Positions 53,399 to 63,968 of a stretch of DNA of 64,000 nucleotides are shown piece after piece. The DNA is from Paraburkholderia caballeronis (GTDB taxonomy: Bacteria > Pseudomonadota > Gammaproteobacteria > Burkholderiales > Burkholderiaceae): NCBI RefSeq assembly GCF_900104845.1, contig NZ_FNSR01000003.1:682001-746000 (forward strand). Reading direction: 5' to 3'. The notes beneath the pieces were generated by a model that saw nothing but the letters and a program-made list of their open reading frames with translations, made no database searches and was not told the origin of the DNA. The first letter of the stretch is position 1; each line of letters opens with the position of its first letter. Position numbers and translations under genes: made by a program.

Positions 53399-55273
53399 CT
53401 ACGCAAGACTGTCGAGTTGGCGCCCGGCGAGCGCCTCGCGAATCGATGCGTTCATGCGGCGCGCGGCGAATTCCTCCGTTGCCCGCGACAGGCCGGCCGC
53501 CGCCGCCTTCAGCGTGGCGGGCGGCGCGCCGGTTTCGAGCGCGTCGGCCACGCGGAAGCCGGCCTGCCGGATGTCGGCCCGTTCGGCGGCGGAGAGCAGC
53601 GCGGCGTCCGCGGCGAGCGCGGCCTCGGTCGCGTCGAGCAGCCGCCGCGCGTCGATCTGCGCTTCGCGCAGCATGCGCAACTGCATGTCGCCGGCGGAGG
53701 TCTCGATCGCCTCCTTCAGCATCGCGGCGACCTGCGCGTCGCTCAGGCCATACGACGGCTTCACCTCGACGTGCGCCTCGGTGCCGGTCGTCTGCTCGCG
53801 GGCGGTGACGGCGAGCAGGCCGTCCGCGTCGATCTGGAACGTCACGCGGATGCGCGCGGCGCCGGCGACCGCGGGTGGAATGCCGCGCAGTTCGAATCGC
53901 GCGAGCGAGCGGCAGTCCGCGACCGCCTCGCGCTCGCCTTGCACGACATGGATCGACATCGCCGTCTGCCCGTCCTTGAAGGTCGTGAATTCCTGCGCGC
54001 GCGCGACCGGCAGCGTCGAGTTGCGCGGAATGATCTTTTCGACGAGGCCGCCCATCGTTTCGACGCCGAGCGACAGCGGGCACACGTCGAGCAGCAGCCA
54101 GCCGTCGTCGTTGCGGTTGCCCGCCAGCACGTCCGCCTGTTTCGCCGCGCCGAGCGCGACGACCTGGTCCGGATCGATGTCCGCGAGCGGCTCGCGGCCG
54201 AACAACGCGCGCACCGCGTCGCGCGCGAGCGGCATGCGCGTCGAGCCGCCGACCAGCACCACGCCGTCGATGTCGCCGGTCTGGCGTTTCGCGTCGCGCA
54301 GCGCGCGCCGGGTGGCCGCGAGCGTGCGCTCGATCAGCGGTTCGCCAAGCGTCGCGAAGGCCGCGCGCGACAGCGTGCGCCGCCAGGCCGTGCCGTCGGG
54401 CAGAGCCGCTTCGACCTCGACCGGGTCCGTGTGCGACAGCGCCTCCTTCGCGGCGCGCGCGGCCGTCAGCACCGCGCGCTGTCCGCCGGGCGCGAGCGAC
54501 GCGAGCCCGGCGACGCCATGCGCTTCGCAGAGCCAGCGGGCGACCGCGTGGTCGAAGTCGTCGCCGCCGAGCGCGGAATCGCCGCCGGTCGCGAGCACTT
54601 CGAACACGCCCTTCGACAGCCGCAGGATCGAGATGTCGAAGGTGCCGCCGCCCAGGTCGTAGACCGCGAAGGTGCCTTCGGCCGCGCGATCGAGCCCGTA
54701 CGCGACGGCGGCCGCGGTCGGCTCGTTCATCAGGCGCAGCACGGTCAGCCCGGCGAGCCGCGCGGCGTCCTTCGTGGCCTGGCGTTGCGCGTCGTCGAAA
54801 TACGCCGGCACGGTGATTACCACGCCTACGAGTTCGCCGCCGAGCGACGCCTCCGCCTGGACGCGCAGCGCGCGCAGGATCTCGGCCGAGACTTCGATGG
54901 GCGAACGCTCGCCGGCGACGGTCGCGATGTTCACCATGCCGGGGCGGTCGACGAACCGGTACGGCAGCGCGCCGGCGTCGGGCAGGTCCGCGAGACGCCG
55001 GCCCATGAAACGCTTCACCGACACGAGGGTATTGGCCGGATCGCCGCTCAGGTGCGCGGCGGCTTCGCGTCCGACCTCGGTGGCGCCCGACGGCAGATAG
55101 CGCACGACGGACGGCGTCAGCAGCGCGCCGTGCGCGTCCGGCAGCACGCGCGCGAGCGCGCTCTGCACGGTCGCGACGAGCGAGTTCGTCGTGCCGAGGT
55201 CGATGCCGGCCGCGAGCCGGTGCTGGTGCGGCGCGGCCGAGCGGCCGGGTTCGGCGATCTGCAGCAGGGCCAT
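53399..55273 (-). CDS. hscA: Fe-S cluster Hsp70 chaperone HscA
   Basis: The 624-residue protein is a specialised Hsp70. [20 protein letters not shown] opens the ATPase domain, followed by [37 protein letters not shown] and [20 protein letters not shown]. The substrate domain is present but short compared with DnaK, as in HscA. It dislodges the Fe-S cluster from IscU with a J-protein partner. No hscB is encoded in this operon, so HscB must come from the housekeeping locus. It sits between iscA (67 bp) and fdx (12 bp). Confidence 0.93.
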   Translation of the reverse strand: MALLQIAEPGRSAAPHQHRLAAGIDLGTTNSLVATVQSALARVLPDAHGALLTPSVVRYLPSGATEVGREAAAHLSGDPANTLVSVKRFMGRRLADLPDAGALPYRFVDRPGMVNIATVAGERSPIEVSAEILRALRVQAEASLGGELVGVVITVPAYFDDAQRQATKDAARLAGLTVLRLMNEPTAAAVAYGLDRAAEGTFAVYDLGGGTFDISILRLSKGVFEVLATGGDSALGGDDFDHAVARWLCEAHGVAGLASLAPGGQRAVLTAARAAKEALSHTDPVEVEAALPDGTAWRRTLSRAAFATLGEPLIERTLAATRRALRDAKRQTGDIDGVVLVGGSTRMPLARDAVRALFGREPLADIDPDQVVALGAAKQADVLAGNRNDDGWLLLDVCPLSLGVETMGGLVEKIIPRNSTLPVARAQEFTTFKDGQTAMSIHVVQGEREAVADCRSLARFELRGIPPAVAGAARIRVTFQIDADGLLAVTAREQTTGTEAHVEVKPSYGLSDAQVAAMLKEAIETSAGDMQLRMLREAQIDARRLLDATEAALAADAALLSAAERADIRQAGFRVADALETGAPPATLKAAAAGLSRATEEFAARRMNASIREALAGRQLDSLA

Positions 55274-55340
55274 GGCGAAAGGTCCTCGGCGGGTGGCGCG
55301 GGCGGTGCGGGCGAGTCGGGCGGCGGCGGCGATCCGGGCT

Positions 55341-55664
55341 TCAGACCGCGAAGCTTTCGCCGCATCCGCAACTGGCTTTTGCGTTCGGGTTGTGGAACCT
55401 GAACCCTTCGTTCAGGCCTTCGCGCACGAAATCGAGTTCGGTGCCGTCGAGCATCGGCAGGCTGCGCGGATCGACGACGATCGTCACGCCGTGCGCCTCG
55501 AAACACCGGTCCTCGGCATTCGGCGTATCGACGAATTCGAGCGCGTACGCAAAACCCGAACAGCCGCTCGTCTTGACCGCGACGCGCAGTCCGACGCCTG
55601 CGCCGCGTTTTTGCAGCGATCGTTCGACGTGCCGCGCCGCGGCGGGGGTAAGGGAAACGGTCAT
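55341..55664 (-). CDS. iscA: A-type Fe-S carrier IscA
   Basis: The 107-residue protein has the A-type carrier fold and its three invariant cysteines: [15 protein letters not shown] near residue 35 and the C-terminal [11 protein letters not shown]. It receives or transfers Fe-S clusters downstream of IscU. Operon position: 8 nt after the ErpA-like gene and 67 nt before hscA. It is one of three A-type proteins in the nif region. Confidence 0.92.
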   Translation of the reverse strand: MTVSLTPAAARHVERSLQKRGAGVGLRVAVKTSGCSGFAYALEFVDTPNAEDRCFEAHGVTIVVDPRSLPMLDGTELDFVREGLNEGFRFHNPNAKASCGCGESFAV

Positions 55665-55672
55665 CGCGGGCC

Positions 55673-56047
55673 TCAGACGGAGAAGGAACTGCCGCAGCCG
55701 CAGGTGCTCTGCGCGTTCGGGTTCTGGATCACGAAGCGCGCGCCTTCGAGGCCGTCTTCGTAATCGACGCGCGCGCCGAACAGATATTGCTGACTCATCG
55801 CGTCGATCAGCAGCGTGACGCCGTCGGTGACCACCTGCGTGTCGTCGTCGGCCGCCTGGTCGTCGAACGAAAACCCGTACTGGAAGCCCGAGCAGCCGCC
55901 GCCCGATACGTACAGCCTCAGCTTGAGCAGCGGATTGCCTTCCTCCTCGATCAGCGACGCGACTTTCGCGGCGGCGCGCGCGGTGAATTCCAGAAAGGCC
56001 GGCGTGGATGCCGGCGCGGTAGCGACAGGTTGCAGCGTTTCCATCAT
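55673..56047 (-). CDS. erpA: ErpA-like Fe-S cluster insertion protein
   Basis: The 124-residue protein is an A-type carrier with [20 protein letters not shown] and the C-terminal [11 protein letters not shown], closest in pattern to ErpA: the [11 protein letters not shown] and [19 protein letters not shown] segments are diagnostic. An N-terminal extension of about 15 residues ([13 protein letters not shown]) is proline/alanine-rich. It lies between iscU (25 nt) and iscA (8 nt). ErpA-type carriers feed clusters to apo-enzymes. Confidence 0.9.
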   Translation of the reverse strand: MMETLQPVATAPASTPAFLEFTARAAAKVASLIEEEGNPLLKLRLYVSGGGCSGFQYGFSFDDQAADDDTQVVTDGVTLLIDAMSQQYLFGARVDYEDGLEGARFVIQNPNAQSTCGCGSSFSV

Positions 56048-56072
56048 GCGGGTCCTCGTGGGATGAGCGCGT

Positions 56073-56504
56073 TCACTGGGGGCCGGACGCGCAGGCCGGC
56101 TGTTCGGTCGTGCGTTCGCCGGCCTCGCGGCGGCGCGACTGGAAATCCGCGACCGCAGCCTTGATCGCGTCCTCGGCGAGGATCGAGCAGTGGATCTTCA
56201 CCGGCGGCAGCGCGAGCGCGTCGGCGATCTGCGTGTTGCGGATCGTCATCGCCTCGTCGAGCGTCTTGCCCTTCACCCACTCGGTGACGAGCGAACTCGA
56301 CGCGATCGCCGAGCCGCAGCCGTAGGTCTTGAAGCGCGCGTCCTCGATCACGCCGTCGCGGTTCACGCGGATCTGCAGCCGCATCACGTCGCCGCATGCG
56401 GGCGCGCCGACCATGCCGGTGCCGACCGCATCGTCGTCCTTCGCGAACGAGCCGACGTTGCGCGGATTTTCGTAGTGGTCGAGAACTTCGTTGCTGTAGC
56501 TCAT
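56073..56504 (-). CDS. iscU: Fe-S cluster scaffold IscU
   Basis: The 143-residue protein is an IscU scaffold. The N-terminal [20 protein letters not shown], the first ligand cysteine in [16 protein letters not shown], the second in [19 protein letters not shown], and the [19 protein letters not shown] site with LPPVK (the HscA-binding motif) are all present. It lacks the C-terminal thioredoxin-like and redox domains of classical NifU, so it is IscU-type. A 20-residue charged tail follows residue 123. It accepts sulfur from the upstream desulfurase. Confidence 0.94.
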   Translation of the reverse strand: MSYSNEVLDHYENPRNVGSFAKDDDAVGTGMVGAPACGDVMRLQIRVNRDGVIEDARFKTYGCGSAIASSSLVTEWVKGKTLDEAMTIRNTQIADALALPPVKIHCSILAEDAIKAAVADFQSRRREAGERTTEQPACASGPQ

Positions 56505-56572
56505 CGGAGGCTCCTCGCGGCGGAATGCCGGAACGGACTGCGGAAATCGGGGGGCGGCGCGTTGGTCGCCGG

Positions 56573-57811
56573 TCAGTGATCGGCCCACCGGATCGAAGCG
56601 GGATCGACGCCGGCCTGCGCCATGTCCCATAACGGGCTCATGCCGCGCAGCCGTTCGACCACCTGGGTTGTCTGCGCAATCGCGAAGTCGATATCCGCCG
56701 CGCTCGTGAACCGGCCGAGCGAAAAGCGGATCGCGCTGTGCGCGAGTTCGTCTGCGCGGCCCATCGCGCGCAGCACGTGGCTCGATTCGAGGCTCGCGGA
56801 CGTGCACGCGGACCCGGACGACACCGCGATGTCCTTCATGCCCATCAGCAGCGATTCGCCTTCGACACAGCGGAAACTGACGTTCAGGTAGTGAGGCGCG
56901 CAGTGCGCGGGGTCGCCGTTCAGCACGACCGCGTCGATCGCGCGAAGGCCGGTCCACAGCCGGTCGCGCAGCGCGCGGATGCGTTCGTTGTCCGCGTGCA
57001 TGCTCTCGCGTGCGAGCCAGAACGCTTCGCCCATGCCGACGATCTGGTGCGTCGGCAGCGTGCCTGCGCGCATCCCGCGCTCGTGGCCGCCGCCGTGCAT
57101 CTGCGCTTCGAGACGCACGCGCGGCCGGCGGCGCACGTACAGCGCGCCGATGCCCTTCGGGCCGTAGAGCTTGTGGGCGGACAGCGACATCAGATCGACC
57201 GGCAGCGCGTCGAGGTCGATCGGCACCTTGCCGGCGGCCTGCGCCGCATCGACGTGCAGCAGCACGCCCCGGCTGCGGCATATCGCCCCAAGCGCGGCGA
57301 GGTCCTGCACGACGCCTGTTTCGTTGTTCACGAACATCACCGACGCGAGCACGGTGCCCGGTTTCAGCGCGGCCTCGAACACGGCCGGGTCGACGCGGCC
57401 ATCCGGCCGCACCGGCAGCACGGTCGTCTCGAAGCCTTCGCGCTCCAGTTCGCGCATCGTGTCGAGCACGGCCTTGTGCTCGGTCGCGAGCGTCACGAGG
57501 CGGCGGCCGCGCGAGCGGTAGAAATGCGCGGCGCCTTTCAGCGCGAGATTGTCCGATTCGGTCGCGCCCGAGGTCCAGACGATTTCGCGCGGGTCCGCGT
57601 TCACGAGGCTCGCGACCTGCTCGCGCGCCAGCTCGACGGCCTCGTCGGCCGCCCAGCCGTACGCGTGCGAACGGCTCGCCGCGTTGCCGAACAGTTGCGT
57701 CATATACGGCAGCATACGGCGCGCGACGCGCGGGTCCACCGGCGTGGTGGCGGCGTAGTCCAGATAGACCGGCTGGACGCGGCGGTCGGGGTCTCGGGCG
57801 ACATCCTGCAT
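56573..57811 (-). CDS. iscS: Cysteine desulfurase (IscS/NifS)
   Basis: The 412-residue PLP enzyme moves sulfur from cysteine to Isc[21 protein letters not shown] opens it. The PLP lysine is in [20 protein letters not shown], and the active-site Cys loop is [19 protein letters not shown], which is IscS-like in length and context. ATG 57811 ([11 protein letters not shown]) is the correct start: an upstream ATG at 57865 lies inside the sigma-54 promoter. The gene heads an operon of isc-type genes. NifS and IscS cannot be separated with certainty, but the IscU partner supports IscS-type. Confidence 0.93.
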   Translation of the reverse strand: MQDVARDPDRRVQPVYLDYAATTPVDPRVARRMLPYMTQLFGNAASRSHAYGWAADEAVELAREQVASLVNADPREIVWTSGATESDNLALKGAAHFYRSRGRRLVTLATEHKAVLDTMRELEREGFETTVLPVRPDGRVDPAVFEAALKPGTVLASVMFVNNETGVVQDLAALGAICRSRGVLLHVDAAQAAGKVPIDLDALPVDLMSLSAHKLYGPKGIGALYVRRRPRVRLEAQMHGGGHERGMRAGTLPTHQIVGMGEAFWLARESMHADNERIRALRDRLWTGLRAIDAVVLNGDPAHCAPHYLNVSFRCVEGESLLMGMKDIAVSSGSACTSASLESSHVLRAMGRADELAHSAIRFSLGRFTSAADIDFAIAQTTQVVERLRGMSPLWDMAQAGVDPASIRWADH

Positions 57812-57854
57812 GGCGGGCTCCCTCGTAGCGGACGAAACAGGCTGCCCAAAAATC

Positions 57855-57869
57855 GCAACATCCATGCCA
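57855..57869 (-). promoter_or_regulatory. Sigma-54 (-24/-12) promoter of iscS-iscU-hscA operon
   Basis: On the minus strand TGGCATGGATGTTGCG matches TGGCAYR-N4-TTGCW with GG (57868-57867) and GC (57856-57855) spaced by 10 bp, 44 bp before the iscS start. It brings this isc-type operon under sigma-54, and so probably NifA, control. I did not find a TGT-N10-ACA site in the 250 bp upstream. Confidence 0.85.
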
Positions 57870-58106
57870 CGGTTTTTTTCGCCGGGTATCGTTGGTTTTT
57901 CGGCCAGGGTTGTTTTTTTTGTACGCCGCCCGAGCCGGATCGCCGTTCGAGGTTGTTGCGGTTGTTGTGTTTGTCGGCTTTGTCGGCCCGCTTCGCGATC
58001 GGGCCGGATGCCTGTCCGGCGTGGGCTGAATCTTGCTTTTGTCGCGATTCATGCTGTCGTTGCGCCGTGGCGCGTCGACCGGGCCACAGCGGGAGCGGAG
58101 GGATTC

Positions 58107-59834
<1,728 letters not shown>

Positions 59835-59880
59835 CAGGCCGGGTGGTTTCGCTGTCGCTGTTTCCTTCCACGACTTCTCC

Positions 59881-59906
59881 GACGCCATCCGCTTGCGGGT
59901 GGCGTC
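59881..59906 (+). terminator. Terminator-like hairpin after nifA
   Basis: A ten-base stem with one G-T wobble and a GCTTGC loop lies 47 bp after the nifA stop, without a strong T-run. Confidence 0.5.
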
Positions 59907-59992
59907 GTCGCATGGACGCGCGCGATTGCGCATCGTCTCTCGCGCACCGGGACGGCGGATCCGGGCGTCATGCGCAAAGCCGTTGTGCGCTT

Positions 59993-60008
59993 TGTCGCAA
60001 CAGCGACA
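59993..60008. promoter_or_regulatory. NifA upstream activator site for nifB
   Basis: TGTCGCAACAGCGACA matches TGT-N10-ACA exactly, with near-perfect dyad symmetry (TGTCGC/GCGACA). It lies about 96 bp upstream of the -24 element at 60104. Confidence 0.87.
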
Positions 60009-60102
60009 GAAACGGGCGCGCCTGTGGGTTCGATCGTCGCCACGGTCCGACAAAGCTCACGCATGAGTCGCTGAAACCGCGTAAACGCAGGCGTTTTTCG
60101 AA

Positions 60103-60118
60103 TGGCATGGATCTGGCT
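60103..60118 (+). promoter_or_regulatory. Sigma-54 (-24/-12) promoter of nifB operon
   Basis: TGGCATGGATCTGGCT has GG (60104-60105) and GC (60116-60117) separated by 10 bp; the -12 half is TGGC instead of TTGC. It is 44 bp before the nifB start. Confidence 0.83.
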
Positions 60119-60161
60119 TTTATCCCTGCGCGCAACCACTGCCGGTTGCGGGGAGATATCC

Positions 60162-61748
60162 ATGCAAGATCGCGCGAATGCCAGCACGCCGCCCGCTGCC
60201 GCCTATATCGGCATTGGGCAGATCAGACCGCTCGGGTCGACCCTCGACGTGCCGGCGGCCGGCGGCTGCGGCTCGCAAGGCGGCGACGGCAAGGCGAGCT
60301 GCGGCTCGTCGGGCGGCCCCGACGACATGCCGCCCGACGTGTGGGAGAAGGTCAGGAACCATCCGTGTTATTCGGAAGAGGCGCATCACCACTATGCGCG
60401 CATGCATGTGGCCGTCGCGCCCGCCTGCAACATCCAGTGCAACTACTGCAACCGGAAGTACGACTGCTCGAACGAGTCGCGGCCCGGCGTCGTGTCGCAG
60501 AAGCTCACCCCCGGGCAGGCGGTGAAGAAGGTCGTCGCGGTCGCGAGCGAGATTCCGCAGATGACGGTGCTCGGCATCGCCGGCCCCGGCGATTCGCTTG
60601 CGAATCCGAAGAAAACCTTCGACACGTTCCGCATGCTCCAGCAGCAGGCGCCCGACATCAAGCTGTGTCTGTCCACGAACGGCCTCGCGCTGCCGGACCT
60701 CGTCGACGAAATCTGCGAATACAACATCGACCACGTGACGATCACGATCAACATGGTCGACCCCGCCGTCGGCGCGAAGATCTATCCGTGGATCTTCTGG
60801 GACCACCGGCGCGTGACCGGCTACGAGGCCGCGCAGATCCTGCACGAGCGGCAGATGAAGGGGCTTGAGATGCTGACCGCGCGCGGCGTGCTCACGAAGA
60901 TCAATTCGGTGCTGATTCCGGGCATCAACGACGAGCACCTGATCGAAGTGAACCGCGAGGTGAAAAAGCGCGGCGCGTTCCTGCACAACATCATGCCGCT
61001 GATCTCCGAGCCGGAGCACGGCACGCACTTCGGGCTGACCGGCCAGCGCGGCCCGACCGCGCAGGAGCTGAAGGCCGTGCAGGACGCGTGCATGGGCGGC
61101 GCGAACCTGATGCGCCATTGCCGCCAGTGCCGCGCGGACGCGGTCGGCCTGCTCGGCGAGGACCGCAGCGAGGAATTCACGCTCGACAAAATCGAGCAGA
61201 TGGAAGTGGTCTACGACCTCGACCGGCGCCGCGAATACCAGAGCCGCGTCGAGGCGGAGCGCGACGCGCAGCATGCGGCGAAGCAGGAGGCGCTGGCGGC
61301 CGCGCAGGCGATCGACGTCGCCGGCGACCTGAAGGTGCTGGTCGCGGTCGCGACGAAGGGCGGCGGGCGCGTGAACGAACACTTCGGCCACGTCACCGAA
61401 TTCCAGATCTTCGAGGTGAGCGCCGCCGAGGCGCTGTTCGTCGGCCATCGCCGCGTGGACCTGTACTGCCAGGGCGGTTACGGCGACGACGAGCAGCTGC
61501 CGTCGGTCGTGCGCGCGATCAACGACTGTCATGCGGTGCTGGTCGCGAAGATCGGCGCCTGTCCGCGCGACGAGCTTGCGCAGGCGGGCATCGAGCCGGT
61601 GGACCGCTACGTCGGCGAGTTCATCGAGAAGGCCGCGCTCGCGTGGTTCGACGACTACCGCGGCCGCATCGCGAGCGGCGCGATCGTGCACGAGGACCGC
61701 GGCGACGCCGCGATCCGGCAGGGCGCGTTCACGGGCGCGGCGGCATAA
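60162..61748 (+). CDS. nifB: FeMo-cofactor biosynthesis protein NifB
   Basis: The 528-residue protein is a radical SAM enzyme that builds the NifB-co core of FeMo-cofactor from Fe-S clusters. The radical SAM motif is C89-x3-C93-x2-C96 (ACNIQCNYC). [20 protein letters not shown] and [20 protein letters not shown] are conserved. The C-terminal 110 residues ([20 protein letters not shown] onward) form a NifX/NafY-like domain, as in long NifB. I use ATG 60162 after a GGGGAG site; a start at 60102 would fall inside the sigma-54 promoter. fdxN follows 89 bp later in the same operon. Confidence 0.97.
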   Translation: MQDRANASTPPAAAYIGIGQIRPLGSTLDVPAAGGCGSQGGDGKASCGSSGGPDDMPPDVWEKVRNHPCYSEEAHHHYARMHVAVAPACNIQCNYCNRKYDCSNESRPGVVSQKLTPGQAVKKVVAVASEIPQMTVLGIAGPGDSLANPKKTFDTFRMLQQQAPDIKLCLSTNGLALPDLVDEICEYNIDHVTITINMVDPAVGAKIYPWIFWDHRRVTGYEAAQILHERQMKGLEMLTARGVLTKINSVLIPGINDEHLIEVNREVKKRGAFLHNIMPLISEPEHGTHFGLTGQRGPTAQELKAVQDACMGGANLMRHCRQCRADAVGLLGEDRSEEFTLDKIEQMEVVYDLDRRREYQSRVEAERDAQHAAKQEALAAAQAIDVAGDLKVLVAVATKGGGRVNEHFGHVTEFQIFEVSAAEALFVGHRRVDLYCQGGYGDDEQLPSVVRAINDCHAVLVAKIGACPRDELAQAGIEPVDRYVGEFIEKAALAWFDDYRGRIASGAIVHEDRGDAAIRQGAFTGAAA

Positions 61749-61837
61749 GCGGCTGCATCGGCCATACAGGCAGTGCGCCGGGCGCGAGTGCCGTCCGGCG
61801 CGAATCATACGGATCACCAATTAGAAGGAGTGTCCCC

Positions 61838-62032
61838 ATGGCCCTGAAGATCATCGCGTCGACCTGCACTGGCTGCTCGGCGTGCGAACCGGAGTGTCCG
61901 AACGTCGCCATCAGCGAGAAGGGCGGCGTGTTCGCGATCGACCCGAAAAAATGCACGGAATGCGACGGGCATTTCGACAGCCCGCAATGCGTGGCGGTGT
62001 GCCCGGTGGACGGCTGCATCGTTCAGGCCTGA
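61838..62032 (+). CDS. fdxN: 2[4Fe-4S] ferredoxin FdxN
   Basis: The 64-residue ferredoxin has eight cluster cysteines in [15 protein letters not shown] and [19 protein letters not shown]. The longer gap in the second set is typical of nif-linked FdxN ferredoxins, and the C terminus (VDGCIVQA) has one more. ATG 61838 follows an AGAAGGAG site. It is made with NifB and likely supplies electrons for NifB or nitrogenase. Confidence 0.95.
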   Translation: MALKIIASTCTGCSACEPECPNVAISEKGGVFAIDPKKCTECDGHFDSPQCVAVCPVDGCIVQA

Positions 62033-62101
62033 TCCGTCGCGCGCCGCGCATCGCGGCGGCGGGCATCCGCCCGCGCTGCCCAACTGGAGAAGATCCGCAT
62101 C

Positions 62102-62506
62102 ATGCTGCTCAACGTTACCGTCACCCCCGCCGCCGAAAAGTTCATGCGCCGCATCGTGCGCTTTTCGGGACTGCCCGCTGGCGCCGGCTTCCGTCTGCTC
62201 GTGAGCCCCGGCGGCTGTTCCGGGTACAACGCCGAATTCAGCGCCGAGGCCGCGCCGCAGCCGGGCGAACAGGCGCTGGAAGTGAATGGCCTGCGCCTGT
62301 TCCTGCCGGCGGAGAGCCGTCTGCTGCTCGACGGCGTGACGATCGATTTCGTCGATACGCCGACGCAGTCCGGCCTCACGTTCGCGAACCCGAACCAGGC
62401 GTCGTGCGCGTGCAGCAGTTCGGGCGCGAGCGAGCCGGGCGTCACGCGCATCGACGTCGGCGCGATCGGCCGCGGGCGTCCGCCGCTGCCGCCGCAGGCA
62501 TCGTGA
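62102..62506 (+). CDS. A-type (HesB/IscA-like) Fe-S carrier of nif operon
   Basis: The 134-residue protein is a third A-type carrier: FRLLVSPGGCSGYNAEFSAE near residue 38 and SCACSSSGASEPG with a CxC pair near residue 101 match the three cluster cysteines. The C-terminal tail extends about 30 residues further (RIDVGAIGRGRPPLPP). It sits between fdxN (69 bp) and the TPR-like gene (14 bp). Such nif-linked IscA proteins probably supply clusters to NifB or nitrogenase. Confidence 0.85.
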   Translation: MLLNVTVTPAAEKFMRRIVRFSGLPAGAGFRLLVSPGGCSGYNAEFSAEAAPQPGEQALEVNGLRLFLPAESRLLLDGVTIDFVDTPTQSGLTFANPNQASCACSSSGASEPGVTRIDVGAIGRGRPPLPPQAS

Positions 62507-62520
62507 AGCGGGCGAACGCC

Positions 62521-63120
62521 ATGACGCCCTCGCTGCCGCCCGATGCCCTGGCCGACGCCGACACGCTCGCGCGCTTCGCACAGTTGGCGCTCGGCGGCGG
62601 GCTGCCGCCGGAAGCGGAGGCGCTCGTCGCCGAAGCGGGCCGCCTGCGCGACCGGCCGGACGACGCGCTCGCGCGGCTCGAACGCGCCCGCGCGATCGCG
62701 CCGGATCATCCCGCGCCGCTGATCGCGCTGTATCGCTTCCACTTTTATGGTCATCGGCTCGCCGCTGCACGCGCGGTCGGCGAGGACGCGCTGGCAGTCG
62801 CGCGGGCGGCGCTCGGCGCGGACTTCGGTGTTCAGCCGCCGTCGCGCGACGCGGTGCGTTACGACGCGGCCGTGCGTTTTTATCTGTTCACGCTGAAGGG
62901 CCTGGCGTATCTGCATCTGCGCACCGGTGCGCTGGAGGCGGCGCGCACGCGGCTCGACGAGCTTCGGCGCCTCGATCCCGACGACCAGCTCGGCGGCGCG
63001 GTGCTGCTGCACGTGCTGACGCGCCATGCGGATGAGGCGGCCCGTGCGGACCTGGCGGACGCCGACAGCCCGGCGGCGCTGCGCGCCTATCCGGCGAGCG
63101 GCTGGGCGGCGCAGCCATGA
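62521..63120 (+). CDS. TPR-like nif-associated protein (2)
   Basis: The 199-residue helical protein has repeated helix pairs: RPDDALARLERARAIAPDHP, PAPLIALYRFHFYGHRLAAA, and FYLFTLKGLAYLHLRTGALE with LDELRRLDPDDQLGGAVLL. It is a homologue of the 156-residue protein at 46854-47324 but has an N-terminal extension. It starts at ATG 62521 and its stop overlaps the next start (ATGA). A tetratricopeptide-like adaptor in nitrogenase or Fe-S assembly is plausible. No enzyme motif is seen, and the function is unknown. Confidence 0.75.
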   Translation: MTPSLPPDALADADTLARFAQLALGGGLPPEAEALVAEAGRLRDRPDDALARLERARAIAPDHPAPLIALYRFHFYGHRLAAARAVGEDALAVARAALGADFGVQPPSRDAVRYDAAVRFYLFTLKGLAYLHLRTGALEAARTRLDELRRLDPDDQLGGAVLLHVLTRHADEAARADLADADSPAALRAYPASGWAAQP

Positions 63121-63968
63121 ACGCGCGCAGCGCCGCCCGCGCGCCGTTCGGCGATATCCCGCCGCGCCATTGGCAGGGCGGCCCGGTGGACTGCGCGTCC
63201 TGCGAACATCGCGCGCTGCGCGCGCGGCCGGACGAAACCGGCTGCGAGCCGGGCCACGCGTGCATGCAGGATGCGTACGCGCGGCGGATCGACCGCTTCT
63301 TCCGCTGGCATCCGGAACTGGGCAACGCGCATCTGGACCATCGTTATTTCGAGGTGCGAGCGATCGCCGCGCGCCATGCCGACGTGTTCCGGCTGCCCGC
63401 GCTGATCGACGATCCCGACGAGACGGTCCGGCTGCAGATCGCGCTGCGCCTGCCGCACGCGCACCTCGCGCGCATGGCCGGCGACCCGCACCGCGAAGTG
63501 CGGATGCGGGTCGCGCAACGGCTCGACGCGGCGGCGCTCGCGCATCTGCGCACGGACCCCGACTACGGCGTGCGCGAGTGGGTCGCGCGGCGGCTGCCGT
63601 CCGCGCTGCTGCCGTTGATGGCGAGCGACGCCGACCGCGCGGTGAGAATGCGCGTCGCGGAGCGCATCGACATGCCGGCGCTGCTGCGCATGGCCGACGA
63701 CCCGGAAGCGGAGGTGCGGCGCATCGTGGCCACGCGGCTGCCCGCCGCGCTCGTGATGCGTTTCTTCGACGACCCCGACTGGCGCGTGCGCTGGGAGGCC
63801 GCGCGGCGTGCGCAGCCGCACGCGTTGACGCCGCTGCTGGCCGACCCCGACGACGAGGTGCGCGCGATGGCGCGCGAGCGTAGCGAAACGCAACGTATCG
63901 AGTCCCCGTGCATCGTCGGTCCGTGCGGCGGCGAAGAACGGCCGTTCGCGGGAGCAAGCCATGGGTGA
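63117..63968 (+). CDS. LRV-type Fe-S protein (leucine-rich repeat variant)
   Basis: The 283-residue protein resembles the LRV (leucine-rich repeat variant) protein first known from Azotobacter nif regions. An N-terminal cysteine cluster (C26, C29, C43 and C49, in VDCASCEHRA and TGCEPGHACMQ) would hold a [4Fe-4S] cluster. It is followed by several about 24-residue helical repeats (e.g. DPDETVRLQIALRLPHAHLA, DPHREVRMRVAQRLDAAALA, DPDYGVREWVARRLPSALLP). A second cysteine pair lies near the C terminus (SPCIVGPCG). It overlaps the TPR-like gene by 4 nt. Function is uncertain; a scaffold for nitrogenase maturation is a guess. Confidence 0.85.
   Translation: MNARSAARAPFGDIPPRHWQGGPVDCASCEHRALRARPDETGCEPGHACMQDAYARRIDRFFRWHPELGNAHLDHRYFEVRAIAARHADVFRLPALIDDPDETVRLQIALRLPHAHLARMAGDPHREVRMRVAQRLDAAALAHLRTDPDYGVREWVARRLPSALLPLMASDADRAVRMRVAERIDMPALLRMADDPEAEVRRIVATRLPAALVMRFFDDPDWRVRWEAARRAQPHALTPLLADPDDEVRAMARERSETQRIESPCIVGPCGGEERPFAGASHG

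Larger units (their letters stand above)
59835..60161. other. Regulatory region between nifA and nifB
   Basis: This 327-bp region holds a hairpin at 59881-59906 (GACGCCATCC/GGGTGGCGTC with one G-T pair) soon after the nifA stop. It also holds a NifA site, a sigma-54 promoter and the GGGGAG ribosome site of nifB. No coding gene is supported; an ATG at 60102 lies inside the promoter. Confidence 0.7.

Noticed and set aside
57871..58106. NifA site (TGT-N10-ACA) for the iscS operon in the nifA-iscS intergenic region.
   Set aside because: I scanned both strands and found no exact match; TGT triplets occur but not with ACA ten bases later.
60102..60161. Upstream ATG of nifB at 60102.
   Set aside because: It lies within the -24/-12 promoter; ATG 60162 has a proper GGGGAG site.
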